This document shows positions 50,020 through 59,242 of a stretch of DNA of 64,000 nucleotides, piece by piece. Location of the stretch: contig WRAZ01000008.1 in NCBI GenBank assembly GCA_009779925.1, positions 1 through 64,000 on the forward strand, in the 5' to 3' direction. This stretch comes from Chitinivibrionia bacterium (GTDB taxonomy: Bacteria; Fibrobacterota; Chitinivibrionia; Chitinivibrionales; Chitinivibrionaceae). Each line of letters starts with the position of its first letter. Positions within the stretch are counted from its first letter, which is position 1. The notes under the pieces are model-generated. The model worked only from the letters and a program-made list of their open reading frames with translations, was not told the DNA's origin and did no database searches. A program made the translations under genes and the position numbers.

Positions 50020-51452
50020 AGTATAAAAGTAAATACAGAAGCAAAAAAGTAAAAAAAATTAACATACCGCTCAGCAAAATTTTGAAAAAAGGCGCACCGA
50101 TTTTGATAATTGCCTTTGTTGTCGGCTATTATATCAGCACTTGCGGAAAAAAAACGGAGCAAACGCCGCAAGAAAGCGAAAAAACAGCGGAAACAGCAAA
50201 AGAAAGACCTGCCGCCGCTCAAAGAAACGCCCGATTTACAGCAAATGACCTCAAAAAGCTTATGGAGCAGTTCCCGCCGAATTTAACGCAAGACCGCGAT
50301 ACCGTCCGTTGGCAAAGAACTGAGGTTATCCGATATTTCAGCATAGACACAACCCTGCAAAGAAGAGCGCAAAACCAATTAAACAGAGCAAGAGGCAGGT
50401 ATGCGGCGGTCGTTGCAATTAACCCCGAAACAGGGCAGATTATTTCAATGGTATCTCACAGAGACCCCGAACTTCCCGAAATTGCACCGAATATGGCGCT
50501 TTCAAGCAGATTTTTGGCGGCGTCCATAATAAAAACCGTCACGGCTCAAGCGGCATTCGAGAATATGGATATTACCACCGCTTCCACATTTCGTTTTCCC
50601 GGAAGAGGCACAACGCTTTATCGCGCACAGTTTACCCCTCTTGAATTCGGCGAAAGAGCGAACGAGACAACTTTTGCGCAAGCATACGCACGGTCAACAA
50701 ATCCTGTTTTCGGATGGATGGCGCTTCATCATATCGGGCGTTCCACTTTGCACAACACGGCGGAAAGATTTGGATGGAACTCCCCTATTCCCTTTGAAAT
50801 GCCCGTCGATATAAGTTATTTTCCCGAAACTACTCCCGACAACATAAACAATGCCGACTCTTTGGCGTTTTTGGGTAGCGGCTTTCACAGAGGAACAACC
50901 CTAAGCCCAATTTTGGGCGCGCTTATGATGGCTTCCATTCTAAACCAAGGCGTTATGATGGCGCCGACCCTTGTGGACAGTGTAGTAGATATGCAAGGAC
51001 GCAGACTTTACAAAGCAAACACGCGCAAATGGCGACAAACAACCGCAAACGACATCGCCGACAGTTTGTTGGTTCTCAAACGGGCAACTACAAGCAGTGG
51101 TTCGGCGCGCAGAACTTTCAGGGAAGAACGCAGAACGTTTTTGTCGGGAACGGCAGGGCAAAATGTTGTTTCAGGCGGAAAAACAGGCACTTTAACTAAC
51201 GACTTGGGACGAAACGAGTGGTTTGTCGGTTTTGCAAAAGACACAACCAGAAATATTACCATAGCAACAAGCGTTGTTTTGGTTCAGCCCACCACGTGGC
51301 ACTTACGTCCATCACAAATTTCCGCAAATATTATGTACGAACACGTCCGAAGAAGACAGCGAGTTCTTGCCCAAGAAGTAAGAACGCAAGCAGAAGCGCA
51401 AAGAGAAGAAGCAGTACAAAGAGCGGTTGATGACGACGGCTACGAAGAATAA
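50016..51452 (+). CDS. Penicillin-binding transpeptidase-like protein
   Basis: A 478-residue membrane-anchored protein with a transpeptidase domain and no transglycosylase or PBP dimerisation domain. After a basic N-terminus and one membrane anchor (about 27-45) and a low-complexity linker, the active-site motifs appear in order: S170-I-I-K173, S227-T-N229 and K389-T-G391. The usual 'PGST(F/M)K' context of the first motif is changed to AASIIK. It probably cross-links peptidoglycan; the small domain plan is unusual for class B PBPs. Translationally coupled to the glycosyltransferase by ATGA. It ends in a Glu/Arg-rich helix. Confidence 0.82.
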   Translation: MKYKSKYRSKKVKKINIPLSKILKKGAPILIIAFVVGYYISTCGKKTEQTPQESEKTAETAKERPAAAQRNARFTANDLKKLMEQFPPNLTQDRDTVRWQRTEVIRYFSIDTTLQRRAQNQLNRARGRYAAVVAINPETGQIISMVSHRDPELPEIAPNMALSSRFLAASIIKTVTAQAAFENMDITTASTFRFPGRGTTLYRAQFTPLEFGERANETTFAQAYARSTNPVFGWMALHHIGRSTLHNTAERFGWNSPIPFEMPVDISYFPETTPDNINNADSLAFLGSGFHRGTTLSPILGALMMASILNQGVMMAPTLVDSVVDMQGRRLYKANTRKWRQTTANDIADSLLVLKRATTSSGSARRTFREERRTFLSGTAGQNVVSGGKTGTLTNDLGRNEWFVGFAKDTTRNITIATSVVLVQPTTWHLRPSQISANIMYEHVRRRQRVLAQEVRTQAEAQREEAVQRAVDDDGYEE

Positions 51453-51475
51453 AGAAAACAGGAGACAAAATAAAA

Positions 51476-52381
51476 ATGAGCGATAAAACTTACACAGCGT
51501 TTTTGGCGATTATCGGTCGCCCGAACAGCGGAAAATCTACCCTTATGAACGCAGTTTTGGGGCAAAGTCTTGCGATAGTATCAAATATGCCGCAAACCAC
51601 GCAAAAAACAATGCGCGGAATTTACACAGACGGCGATACGCAGATAGTCATAATGGACACCCCCGGAATTCACAAAGGCAAACACCTGCTCAACAAAATG
51701 CTTTACGAACAAAGCATAAGCGTTCTCAAAGACGACGGAATAGACATTATTTGCTATATGGTAGATATGATGCGGGATTTCGGCGATGAAGAAGACGAAA
51801 TTGCGCACAAAATAGAAAAATCGCCGACAAAGGCAAAAATCGTGGTAATCTTCAACAAAGTCGATAAAGTTCCTATAGAAAAAGGTATGGCAAAAGTCGA
51901 TGAATTTAATGAGCGATACCAGTTTTTGGCAGACGCTCCAAAACTGCATTTGTCGGCATTGGCGGAAAATTCGTCGGAAAAATTTATAGAATTTGTGCGA
52001 CCGTTTATCCCCGAAGGTCCGCATTTTTATTCGCCAGAAGACATAACCGACAGCGATATGCGCTTTATTGCCGCCGAATGTATCAGAAAACAGATAATAA
52101 ACTACACAAAAGAAGAAGTCCCCCACTCGGTTTTTGTGTCGATAATTTCGTATAAGGAAGGCGACGAACTTCACGAAATAGCCGCCGACATTCACGTTGA
52201 AACCGTAGGACAAAAGGCGATAATTATAGGCGATAAAGGACAGATGATTTCAAAAATTCGCCAAAACGCGCAAAAAAGAATGCGGGGAATTTCGGGTGTA
52301 AAAACCAATTTTACGCTTTTTGTAAAAATTACACCGAATTGGCGCGAAAAAGAAAACTTTTTGACAGGCGCAGGATTTTAA
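51476..52381 (+). CDS. era: GTPase Era
   Basis: A 301-residue Era, a GTPase that binds the 3' end of 16S rRNA during 30S assembly. The P-loop is GRPNSGKST (14-22), with DTPGIHKGKHLLNK, NKVD and SALAENSS as the G3-G5 regions. The C-terminal KH domain has 'HVETVGQKAIIIGDKGQMISKI' and ends 'PNWREKENFLTGAGF'. A GGAG site precedes the ATG. Confidence 0.96.
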   Translation: MSDKTYTAFLAIIGRPNSGKSTLMNAVLGQSLAIVSNMPQTTQKTMRGIYTDGDTQIVIMDTPGIHKGKHLLNKMLYEQSISVLKDDGIDIICYMVDMMRDFGDEEDEIAHKIEKSPTKAKIVVIFNKVDKVPIEKGMAKVDEFNERYQFLADAPKLHLSALAENSSEKFIEFVRPFIPEGPHFYSPEDITDSDMRFIAAECIRKQIINYTKEEVPHSVFVSIISYKEGDELHEIAADIHVETVGQKAIIIGDKGQMISKIRQNAQKRMRGISGVKTNFTLFVKITPNWREKENFLTGAGF

Positions 52382-52400
52382 GGCGACAATCGGACGACGA

Positions 52401-53003
52401 ATGCCTAAAATCGCTCTATTTTTTGTTTGGACAACCATTGCCTTTGCGCAATTTAACGAAAACGAACTCAGAACAGCCGCCTCAATTCACCAAAACATTG
52501 ACGAGAGAAGGTCAGCTCATTTTACAACAACTCGACAAAGAGGTACACAACCGAGGTATTTTGTCTGCAACTGCGAAAACTTTAACATAACATTCGACAA
52601 GGGGCTTGCCGTTTTACAAAATTACACTGATTACGAAAACCGTTTTCAATACATTTTACGCTCGCAAAACACCGAAGAAAATTTTTGGTTTTTCGTGCTT
52701 GGAATAAATTTTGTGAGGACGTGGCTTTGGGGAGAAGTGAAAGAAGAAATCGGCGAAGATGAAGCAAAAATCTCTTTTATTCAAAGTGAAAGCGACATAA
52801 ATTTTTCGGATTCGGTAAAAGCTATGATGGTCATAAACTTTGAAGAATTGATTTTGCAGTGGAATTTGATAAGATTAAGCGATACTTCTTCGCGCTTTTG
52901 CCTGACTGCCGCCGCTGTGCCAAACAGCCCCGTGCCCCAGTGGCTCATAAGAGCGGCTCTGCGAAGAATAATCCCCCGAACTTTGCGGGCAATAGCGCAA
53001 TAA
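52401..53003 (+). CDS. Exported START-like domain protein
   Basis: A 200-residue protein with a signal peptide (MPKIALFFVWTTIAFAQ) and a fold resembling START/polyketide-cyclase lipid-binding proteins. The N-terminal 'KGLAVLQNYTDYENRF' and C-terminal 'AAAVPNSPVPQWLIRAALRRIIPRTLRAI' match the usual beginning and last helix of such domains. It may bind or carry a lipid in the periplasm; this is a weak family-based inference. It starts 19 bases after era. No clear ribosome binding site is visible (GGACGACGA). A double-hairpin repeat begins 3 bases after its stop. Confidence 0.65.
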   Translation: MPKIALFFVWTTIAFAQFNENELRTAASIHQNIDERRSAHFTTTRQRGTQPRYFVCNCENFNITFDKGLAVLQNYTDYENRFQYILRSQNTEENFWFFVLGINFVRTWLWGEVKEEIGEDEAKISFIQSESDINFSDSVKAMMVINFEELILQWNLIRLSDTSSRFCLTAAAVPNSPVPQWLIRAALRRIIPRTLRAIAQ

Positions 53004-53005
53004 AT

Positions 53006-53069
53006 GTAGGGGCGTATTGCATACACCAGATTTCTGTCGGATATTTGGGCGTATGCAATACGCCCCTAC
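53006..53069. repeat. Double-hairpin palindromic element between convergent genes
   Basis: 64 bp bounded by GTAGGGGC and GCCCCTAC, with an imperfect left hairpin (GGGCGTA/TACACC) and a perfect right hairpin (GGGCGTA/TACGCCC, 53047-53065), separated by about 17 bp. Same design as 1538-1631 and same core as 22903-22929. Its right edge (CTAC) provides the TAG stop codon of the HAD gene on the minus strand. Confidence 0.8.
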
Positions 53070-53722
53070 TCCAAATTCAGTATTTCTACAACTTTTTTGT
53101 ATAATTCATCGGGAGTATCTGCTAAATGGTGCGGGTTTATCAATTCTAAAACCTCGCGCGAATCCCAACCCCACGAGACCGAAACAACTTCAACACCCGC
53201 CTTTTTGCAAGCGACTACGTCTCTGCTTTCGTCGCCGATATAGACAATGTTTTCACGAGCTATTTCGTGTTCGGCTAAAAACTTTTTGATTGTTTTGTGC
53301 TTCACAAAAAGCGAACGCCCTTTGTCGCAATAAACCTCCGAAAAAAGTTCAAAATTGTTTTTAGACAGATATTTTCGTATATTTTCTTCTTTGTTGCTCG
53401 AAATTATTGCAAGTTTGCAACCTTTTTCTATAAATTTTTCGCAGACCGCTTTCAGTCCCGAATATACGGCAAAATTACCCATGTGTTTTAAGAAGCCTTT
53501 ACGCGCCGCGCTTATTACAAACGGTAATTTGTAAAAAGGAATTTTGAGGTAAGCGATTTTTTCCGCCGCCGTCATATCGCGCAGAGCAAGCAATTCTTCA
53601 TTGGCGATTACTTTAAGTTTATACTTTTTAGCAACATTTTCGTTCCAAAGTTTTACCAAAGCGTCGGTTGTTTCGGAAATAGTTCCGTCAAAGTCAAAAA
53701 TTACCCACTTCTCGTTTTCCAC
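53066..53722 (-). CDS. HAD-family phosphatase, phosphoglycolate-phosphatase-like
   Basis: A 218-residue HAD hydrolase. Motif I is FDFDGTIS at the N-terminus (catalytic Asp pair), motif II is ISSNKE, motif III is the K in 'KHKTIKKFLAEH', and motif IV is 'YIGDESRDVVACKKAG'. Relatives hydrolyse phosphoglycolate or similar small phosphates; the substrate is not settled. The start is a GTG overlapping the upstream stop as TAGTG. Its TAG stop lies inside a palindromic repeat, so the original C-terminus may have been a little different. Confidence 0.88.
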   Translation of the reverse strand: MENEKWVIFDFDGTISETTDALVKLWNENVAKKYKLKVIANEELLALRDMTAAEKIAYLKIPFYKLPFVISAARKGFLKHMGNFAVYSGLKAVCEKFIEKGCKLAIISSNKEENIRKYLSKNNFELFSEVYCDKGRSLFVKHKTIKKFLAEHEIARENIVYIGDESRDVVACKKAGVEVVSVSWGWDSREVLELINPHHLADTPDELYKKVVEILNLE

Positions 53723-54099
53723 TAATCAATATTCTCCCGTTTTAATCTTTCTTTAAAAATGTATTTTGCCGCAACGACTTCCCATTTTTTAGCAAATTTC
53801 TCACTATTTTCGTATATTTTCGCCTCAGAAAGCGAGCCAATCTGCATTATTTTGTCGCAAACGGCAGCAATTTTTTCTTTTGGGGCAAGTTTTTCAAATT
53901 TACCGAAATCGCTTCTTTCGTTTTTACGCAGGTTTTGGTATGCAAGTTTTACCGCTTCTTCGGGTTTTACTCCAAATTTTAATGCGGTTTCTTCAACGCC
54001 GAAGTCAAAGATTTCGTTGTATATCGCCGAAGCTAATTTTTTCGCTCTGTCGCGTTTTTCGACAAGCAGTTTGGCAGGCGATAAATTTGCTTCCGACAT
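53722..54099 (-). CDS. Hypothetical helical protein upstream of the HAD gene
   Basis: A 125-residue, Lys- and Glu-rich, mostly helical protein with no signal peptide or membrane segment. It contains 'DFGVEETALKFGVKPEEAVKLAYQNLR', which reads like a helix-turn-helix-type element, but DNA binding is only a guess. No family recognised. It is translationally coupled to the HAD phosphatase by a TAGTG overlap. Its ATG is preceded by GGAGG about 12 bases upstream. An AACGTATTTTAC sequence upstream is a weak match to the promoter motif of this window. Confidence 0.6.
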   Translation of the reverse strand: MSEANLSPAKLLVEKRDRAKKLASAIYNEIFDFGVEETALKFGVKPEEAVKLAYQNLRKNERSDFGKFEKLAPKEKIAAVCDKIMQIGSLSEAKIYENSEKFAKKWEVVAAKYIFKERLKRENID

Positions 54100-54171
54100 A
54101 ATATATTATTTTCCTCCGAGCTCAAACAAGTAAAATACGTTTTTCACACTAACAAAAGCAAGGGCAAATAA

Positions 54172-54199
54172 AACAGGGACGAAAAATTCCGTCCCTGTT
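54172..54199 (-). terminator. Rho-independent terminator of deacetylase 3
   Basis: On the minus strand ACAGGGACG/CGTCCCTGT with a seven-base loop, followed by TTTTA, about 25 bases after the stop at 54220. Confidence 0.8.
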
Positions 54200-54219
54200 T
54201 TTATTAAACTCAAAATCTA

Positions 54220-57120
54220 TTACCTCAACATTGAACGCAATGTAGTGTTAAAGTTTTGATTGTGAATACGAATCATATACATTCCCGTCGCCATTCTGCC
54301 AAGCGGAAGGCTGTTTACACCCGCTGTAAGATTAACGTCTCTGAACGATTGCACCACACGACCGTTCGCCGTAATAATATCAACATTGTAAACGCCCGCT
54401 CTTGCAATACTCAAATTGAGATTGTTTGCCGTCATTCCCATAATTGCGGTGCGAGGCATACTATTGCGAACAGGTGTCGATGCAAGTCCCGAAGGATTAC
54501 CGCCGCCGCGACCATCATTAACCTCTGCTTCACCGAGCGACAAAGTCGTTGCACCGTGGTGGAAAGTAAAATCACGAACAGCAATGTAGTTGCGCTGAGC
54601 TCTGACGCGTTGTATCAACTGTGCGTAATTACTATGGTTGCTTCTCCAAGAAAATTGACCTGCAAGAGGTTTTTGGACGCGGATTTCAATCGCAGTAACA
54701 GTCCGCAAAAATTCTTCTGTCGGCGGGTTCAAGCCCATCCAAGCGGTTCGGGTCGCCAAATTATCAGTCAAACCGACATACTGCTGTCTTTGGAAAGCGT
54801 GCAACGGGATTTGTCCGCTGGCAATCCATCTGTTCCGATTGATGTTGTTGTTATCATTCCAATTATTGAAGCCGTTCAAATTGCTCAATGTGACCTCAAA
54901 CGGGTATTGGTTATCAATATCCTGTCCGGTCAACAGGCGAATGGTTATCGGCGCGGTAATGGAATAATTGAGCGAAATGTGCGTTGTTCCCACAGGTATT
55001 GTCGCAGGCGCCGTAAATCCTGTTACGATAGCGTCAAGGTTGTTTGCGGCTTGGTTGACACTGATTTCAAGACCGTTATCGAGCGTTCCCGCTTGAACAA
55101 GCGAGGCACTTCCTGCTGCTCCGTGATTAAAGAACTGCCAACTGTTTGCGGGAACTGTAGTCGCCTGCGAACCTACTCTTACCTGCGCCGCAAGTCCTGC
55201 AACATACTCGATTGTCTGACGACCCGACAAGAAATACGCACCCTGCGCAAGACCGTGATTAACAAAGTCTTCATAAACCGCAATTCTGTCTCTCCAAGTA
55301 TTCCAACCGTTAGTAACGTTTAAGCCGTAAGACGACGCATTTAAACCGTTAAGCAGAGTTGCGTAGTCATAGATAGGCGTAAAGTAGTCGGTGTGCGAAC
55401 CGATTTGAAACGGCGCACGTCCGCCGCTCATACGCATAGCCAAACTATGATTTAAAGTTGCCGTTGCAATTTGTCTGGTCGCTCCCCACAAGATAAACAA
55501 GTTAAAATCGAAGCCAGTAATACGTCCCTGTTGCAAGAATTGATTTCTGTCGGCTTCAGTCGGAGTTGTTCCGTCCACAGCGCCTGTGGTTATCGCGACG
55601 TAGTTGTTCCAGATTGCTTGACGATGGTTTTCGGGAACTATGAAAACCGAAACAGGATACTGCCACAACCCCGTAGGCAAAGAGTCCCAATTGCTTCGGT
55701 TGGAGCCGACCGCGCGTTGCCAAGCAACGTTGGGCGAGCCATTACAAATTGTATAGGGCCAAAGGAAATTCGAGCCGTCAACATTGTATTCATAGCCTTC
55801 TTCGAGACCTGTGTCAAACAAATAACCCAACTGTCTGAGAGCGTGTTGCAAATTTGAGTTTACTTCGAGGCGAGGCGCTCTGAAACCGACAACGTCTTGA
55901 GAACGTAGATCGTTCGGGAAAGCAAGCAATAATTCCTCTTCACCGAGTTCAATAAGTCCTTTCCAACCGTTAACGGAAAGCGCACGTCCTGCTTGATTTT
56001 CCCAACCCATATACTGCCAAGAATTACCTTCTCTTTGTCCGAAATGTGCAACTTGGTCGATAATCATCTCTTGTCCGTCGGGCATTGTTATACCTGTCAT
56101 TCTTCCACCTGCAGCCATACCTTCGCCGCCCCAACGTTCGAAGCCGTCAACAAACGCTTGCCCCATATTAGGTCTTCTGTATGGATTTCCCGCACTGAGA
56201 GGCAACGGCGAATTAGTCTCCATGTGGTCAATGGTGTGGTTGCCGATTTCGTGTCCTAAATTAATCGCTCTTCTGAATATAGCATCGATTTCTCCGCCTG
56301 CAAAATGCAACGCCATATTTCTGTTCAACATAGCTTCTCTTGTGTTAAATATTGCGTGCTCTCTTCCCCAAGCGACCGCAACTCTGCTGTGGCGCGCATC
56401 TTGCCCTGTTCCCACCGGATAAAACGCATCGTTAGGAACGAAATACCCGAACCTCGACTCTCTTGATTGCCAATTTACGGGAGATGTCGGAGTAAATAAA
56501 CCCGATATAACGTTAAATGTCATAGTAATCGGAGAACCGTCAGGGTTATTTCTTGTTCTTACAGGACCAGGTATAGGACCGACTAAACGCCAACCAGTCC
56601 ACGATTGTTCTTGTGTCCAAGGATGAGTTGCAGGCGAAGACCCCGCGCCCATCCAACCCATTGCTTCCCAAATCTGCCCTTCAAATATAACGCGCATAGG
56701 AGTATTCCAGTTATCTCTCAGCGGAGTCCATTGTGGAATAGGATTTCTGTCAACAGTAACTCCCGATAAAGCATAAGCCGCCCACGACATTCCCATATCG
56801 CCTTCATAAATACTTAATTCATTCGGACCGCCAGGAGCCCAATCTCCCTCAACACGAACACCACCAACCCAGTTAATCGTCTGAAAATTAGTAGTACTCG
56901 GTCCTTCGTAGTTCGTTCCCGTGATTCCAGAATACGCATTGTCATCCCAAATGAACGACACTATTTGTCTTACGTTCGACGCATTACCCGTCGGCGGCAA
57001 CGGCGACGGAAACACCGTCGGTCTTGCAAACGCCGTTGATGCGATAAAGAAAAGCGCGAGCGCTGCCAAGCGCGAGCGCTGCCAAGCGCGCCGAATGTTT
57101 TGTTTTTTAAGCATAGACAT
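54220..57120 (-). CDS. Exported NodB-type polysaccharide deacetylase 3 with sorting tail
   Basis: A 966-residue secreted paralogue of the pair at 33965 and 37007. A long N-terminal signal region (hydrophobic core about 18-30) is followed by the NodB-like residues IWDDN (D59-D60), H295-T-I-D-H299, RAPRLE near 418 and GSHTDYFTPIYD near 575. The C-terminal 70 or so residues are a sorting-type tail (VYNVDIITANGRVVQSF ... MYMIRIHNQNFNTTLRSMLR), more distant from the tails of the other two. Its signal-peptide coding region contains a 16-bp tandem repeat. The ATG at 57120 has GGGGG 5 bases upstream. A terminator follows the stop. Confidence 0.85.
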   Translation of the reverse strand: MSMLKKQNIRRAWQRSRLAALALFFIASTAFARPTVFPSPLPPTGNASNVRQIVSFIWDDNAYSGITGTNYEGPSTTNFQTINWVGGVRVEGDWAPGGPNELSIYEGDMGMSWAAYALSGVTVDRNPIPQWTPLRDNWNTPMRVIFEGQIWEAMGWMGAGSSPATHPWTQEQSWTGWRLVGPIPGPVRTRNNPDGSPITMTFNVISGLFTPTSPVNWQSRESRFGYFVPNDAFYPVGTGQDARHSRVAVAWGREHAIFNTREAMLNRNMALHFAGGEIDAIFRRAINLGHEIGNHTIDHMETNSPLPLSAGNPYRRPNMGQAFVDGFERWGGEGMAAGGRMTGITMPDGQEMIIDQVAHFGQREGNSWQYMGWENQAGRALSVNGWKGLIELGEEELLLAFPNDLRSQDVVGFRAPRLEVNSNLQHALRQLGYLFDTGLEEGYEYNVDGSNFLWPYTICNGSPNVAWQRAVGSNRSNWDSLPTGLWQYPVSVFIVPENHRQAIWNNYVAITTGAVDGTTPTEADRNQFLQQGRITGFDFNLFILWGATRQIATATLNHSLAMRMSGGRAPFQIGSHTDYFTPIYDYATLLNGLNASSYGLNVTNGWNTWRDRIAVYEDFVNHGLAQGAYFLSGRQTIEYVAGLAAQVRVGSQATTVPANSWQFFNHGAAGSASLVQAGTLDNGLEISVNQAANNLDAIVTGFTAPATIPVGTTHISLNYSITAPITIRLLTGQDIDNQYPFEVTLSNLNGFNNWNDNNNINRNRWIASGQIPLHAFQRQQYVGLTDNLATRTAWMGLNPPTEEFLRTVTAIEIRVQKPLAGQFSWRSNHSNYAQLIQRVRAQRNYIAVRDFTFHHGATTLSLGEAEVNDGRGGGNPSGLASTPVRNSMPRTAIMGMTANNLNLSIARAGVYNVDIITANGRVVQSFRDVNLTAGVNSLPLGRMATGMYMIRIHNQNFNTTLRSMLR
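57054..57090. repeat. 16-bp tandem repeat in a signal-peptide coding region
   Basis: GCGCGAGCGCTGCCAA occurs twice in tandem plus a partial third copy, within the signal-peptide part of deacetylase 3. Because 16 is not a multiple of 3, a gain or loss of one unit would shift the reading frame. Confidence 0.8.
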
Positions 57121-57234
57121 AAAAACCCCCTAATCCTTAATTTAATACTTACTTCCTAAGTATAAATTTAATACAAAAAATGATTTTCTGCCCGTTTTTT
57201 TTATTTGCGATTAAAGATTACCGATAAACGAACA

Positions 57235-57277
57235 AAAAAAAGAGAAACCGCCAAAAGGCGGTTTCTCTTTTTTTTGA
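57235..57277. terminator. Strong terminator after chemoreceptor 2
   Basis: AAAGAGAAACCGCC/GGCGGTTTCTCTTT, 14-bp stem with an AAAA loop and T runs in both directions. On the minus strand it follows the chemoreceptor stop at 57290 by about 15 bases. Confidence 0.92.
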
Positions 57278-57289
57278 CGTTCAAATTTA

Positions 57290-59242
57290 TCAGTATCCGC
57301 CGAAATTATCGTCGGTAAACGGAATCATTGTTTCCGCTTTTGTGGCAGTCTTTTTCGCCGCCGCAGGCGCGTTGTATCCGATTTTTCCTACGGGTTTTGC
57401 AACGGCAACGCGTTTGTTTACGCCAAGTCTTTGATTTTGCATTCTTCTGTTTTTAGCGTCTTCGCCTTCTACAATGCCTATAAGGTCGCCAACCAAATCG
57501 TTCATTGACAGCGCTTGACCGTTCAATTCTTCTGAAGCCGCCGCCAATTCTTCGGACGCGCTTGCATTGGATTGCGTAACCTGATCCAAACTGCTTACCG
57601 CTTTATTAACTTGCTGAACGCCTTTTGCTTGTTCCTCCGCCGCTGTTTTAATTTCGGCTATTATGCTGGCAATATTTTGCGAGGATTCGGAAATTTCACT
57701 GATAACGACGTTAGCGTCTTCAGCCAACGAAACGCCTTTTTTGGAATTATGCTGTGATGTTTCTATGAGAGCCGCAGTCTTTTTTGCGCTTTCGGCGCTT
57801 CTTTGAGCAAGATTTCGCACTTCTTCCGCAACAACTGCAAAACCCTTACCAGCTTCACCTGCGCGAGCCGCTTCTACCGCCGCGTTAAGCGCAAGAAGAT
57901 TGGTCTGGAACGCAATATCGTCTATGTCTTTAAGAATTTTCGCTGTTTCGTTGCTTGAATTTTCAATATCTACAACCGCGTCTTTGAGGCGTTTCATTGC
58001 TTCTCCGCCTTCCTGCGATTTTTGCAGGCTTGATTGTACCATGTGGTCTGCGCTCGCCGCATTTTGAGCGGTATTTTGAGTCATAGAAGACACTTGGTTA
58101 AGCGAAGCCGAAATTTCTTCCAGATTTGCCGCCTGCTCGCTCGCGCCCGAAGCCATCCCCTGCGAAGAGCCCGAAATTTCGTCCGCCGCAGTCGTAACCT
58201 GATTACTTCCTTCCGAAAGTCCTTCGATTGCGTGCGTTATAGGCATAACTATGCTTCTTGTTATAAGGATACACAATATTATACCCAGAATTACAGCGAC
58301 AATAAGAAGGATAATAGTTGCTACCGTGCTCAAATGCAAAGCCGTAGCCGCGTCCGAGGTCTCTGTTTGAATACGCTCGAGCGTTAATTCTACAAGAGTG
58401 CCTATAGCGCATTCGAGCGTGTTTACTTCGTTGGTAATTCTCGCTCTGACGTCGCAACGTTGTCCCTGAGTGTTGATAAATTCCTGCACAAGATTAATGA
58501 ATTGGTCAAATTTGGGACGAGCGGCAGAGTATCTTGCTCTGTAATTTTGCGCAAGCGTCGGCGAGTTAATCAACGTGTCAAAATATCTGTTAAGCGTTCT
58601 GAACCTCGCTATCATTGCCGCTCCGCCGACAGTATCCGTCGATTGCGCAAAAATGTTTACGTCCACACGCGCCTGAAGCGAGCCCGCCAAAAGAGACACC
58701 GCGGCATTGCGGTCTGCTTGCGTCGAAGACGGCGTTCCGTTTTCTTGGTCGTTAACTATGGCGGCTCTTATAGCTATAACCTCGTTAACGCCTTGAGCCG
58801 CCAATTCGGCAAATCGACGTTGCACATCCGATTGCCTTGCTCCGAGCGCAAACAAATGCCCGATGGAATCGCGAAGCGGCGCCACGCGCGCTCTGTTTTG
58901 CGACATAAAAGTTTCGAGATTAGGTAAATTTGCCGTTATCAACAATTTATCCGCTTCTTTGAACAATGAATCCATTTGCGTAAGACGAGACATAACCAAT
59001 TCGGCAACGGCAGGGTCTGAACCAAGCGCAAACCTTTCGAGATTAAGCACAATTCTTGCGCCCATCTCCGCCATCGGAGCTGAAATTCCGATACTCGGTG
59101 CGGTTTGTCTCGCAACTACGCCGGACGTATTTCCCGCGCTAATCATATTCACAGACGCTACAATACCGATAATACCGGCAATCACCAACAACACGGTTGC
59201 AAGCGCTGTAATCTTAGCGCTCAGTTTTAGTTTATTAAACAT
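57290..59242 (-). CDS. Methyl-accepting chemotaxis protein 2
   Basis: A 650-residue chemoreceptor. A first membrane segment (about 9-30), a helical periplasmic sensor of about 270 residues, a second membrane segment (about 308-330, very Ile/Leu/Val-rich) and a HAMP-like stretch precede the signalling domain. The tip '[27 protein letters not shown]' is present and a second methylation helix region follows. It ends with an acidic tail ([10 protein letters not shown]) after an Ala/Lys-rich linker, similar in style to receptor 1. Expected to signal through CheA. The ATG is preceded by an AAGGGGG site. Confidence 0.93.
   Translation of the reverse strand: MFNKLKLSAKITALATVLLVIAGIIGIVASVNMISAGNTSGVVARQTAPSIGISAPMAEMGARIVLNLERFALGSDPAVAELVMSRLTQMDSLFKEADKLLITANLPNLETFMSQNRARVAPLRDSIGHLFALGARQSDVQRRFAELAAQGVNEVIAIRAAIVNDQENGTPSSTQADRNAAVSLLAGSLQARVDVNIFAQSTDTVGGAAMIARFRTLNRYFDTLINSPTLAQNYRARYSAARPKFDQFINLVQEFINTQGQRCDVRARITNEVNTLECAIGTLVELTLERIQTETSDAATALHLSTVATIILLIVAVILGIILCILITRSIVMPITHAIEGLSEGSNQVTTAADEISGSSQGMASGASEQAANLEEISASLNQVSSMTQNTAQNAASADHMVQSSLQKSQEGGEAMKRLKDAVVDIENSSNETAKILKDIDDIAFQTNLLALNAAVEAARAGEAGKGFAVVAEEVRNLAQRSAESAKKTAALIETSQHNSKKGVSLAEDANVVISEISESSQNIASIIAEIKTAAEEQAKGVQQVNKAVSSLDQVTQSNASASEELAAASEELNGQALSMNDLVGDLIGIVEGEDAKNRRMQNQRLGVNKRVAVAKPVGKIGYNAPAAAKKTATKAETMIPFTDDNFGGY

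Noticed and set aside
54256-55323. 355-codon open frame opposite deacetylase 3
   Set aside because: Antisense shadow of a well-supported coding sequence; composition is atypical and no start signal is present.
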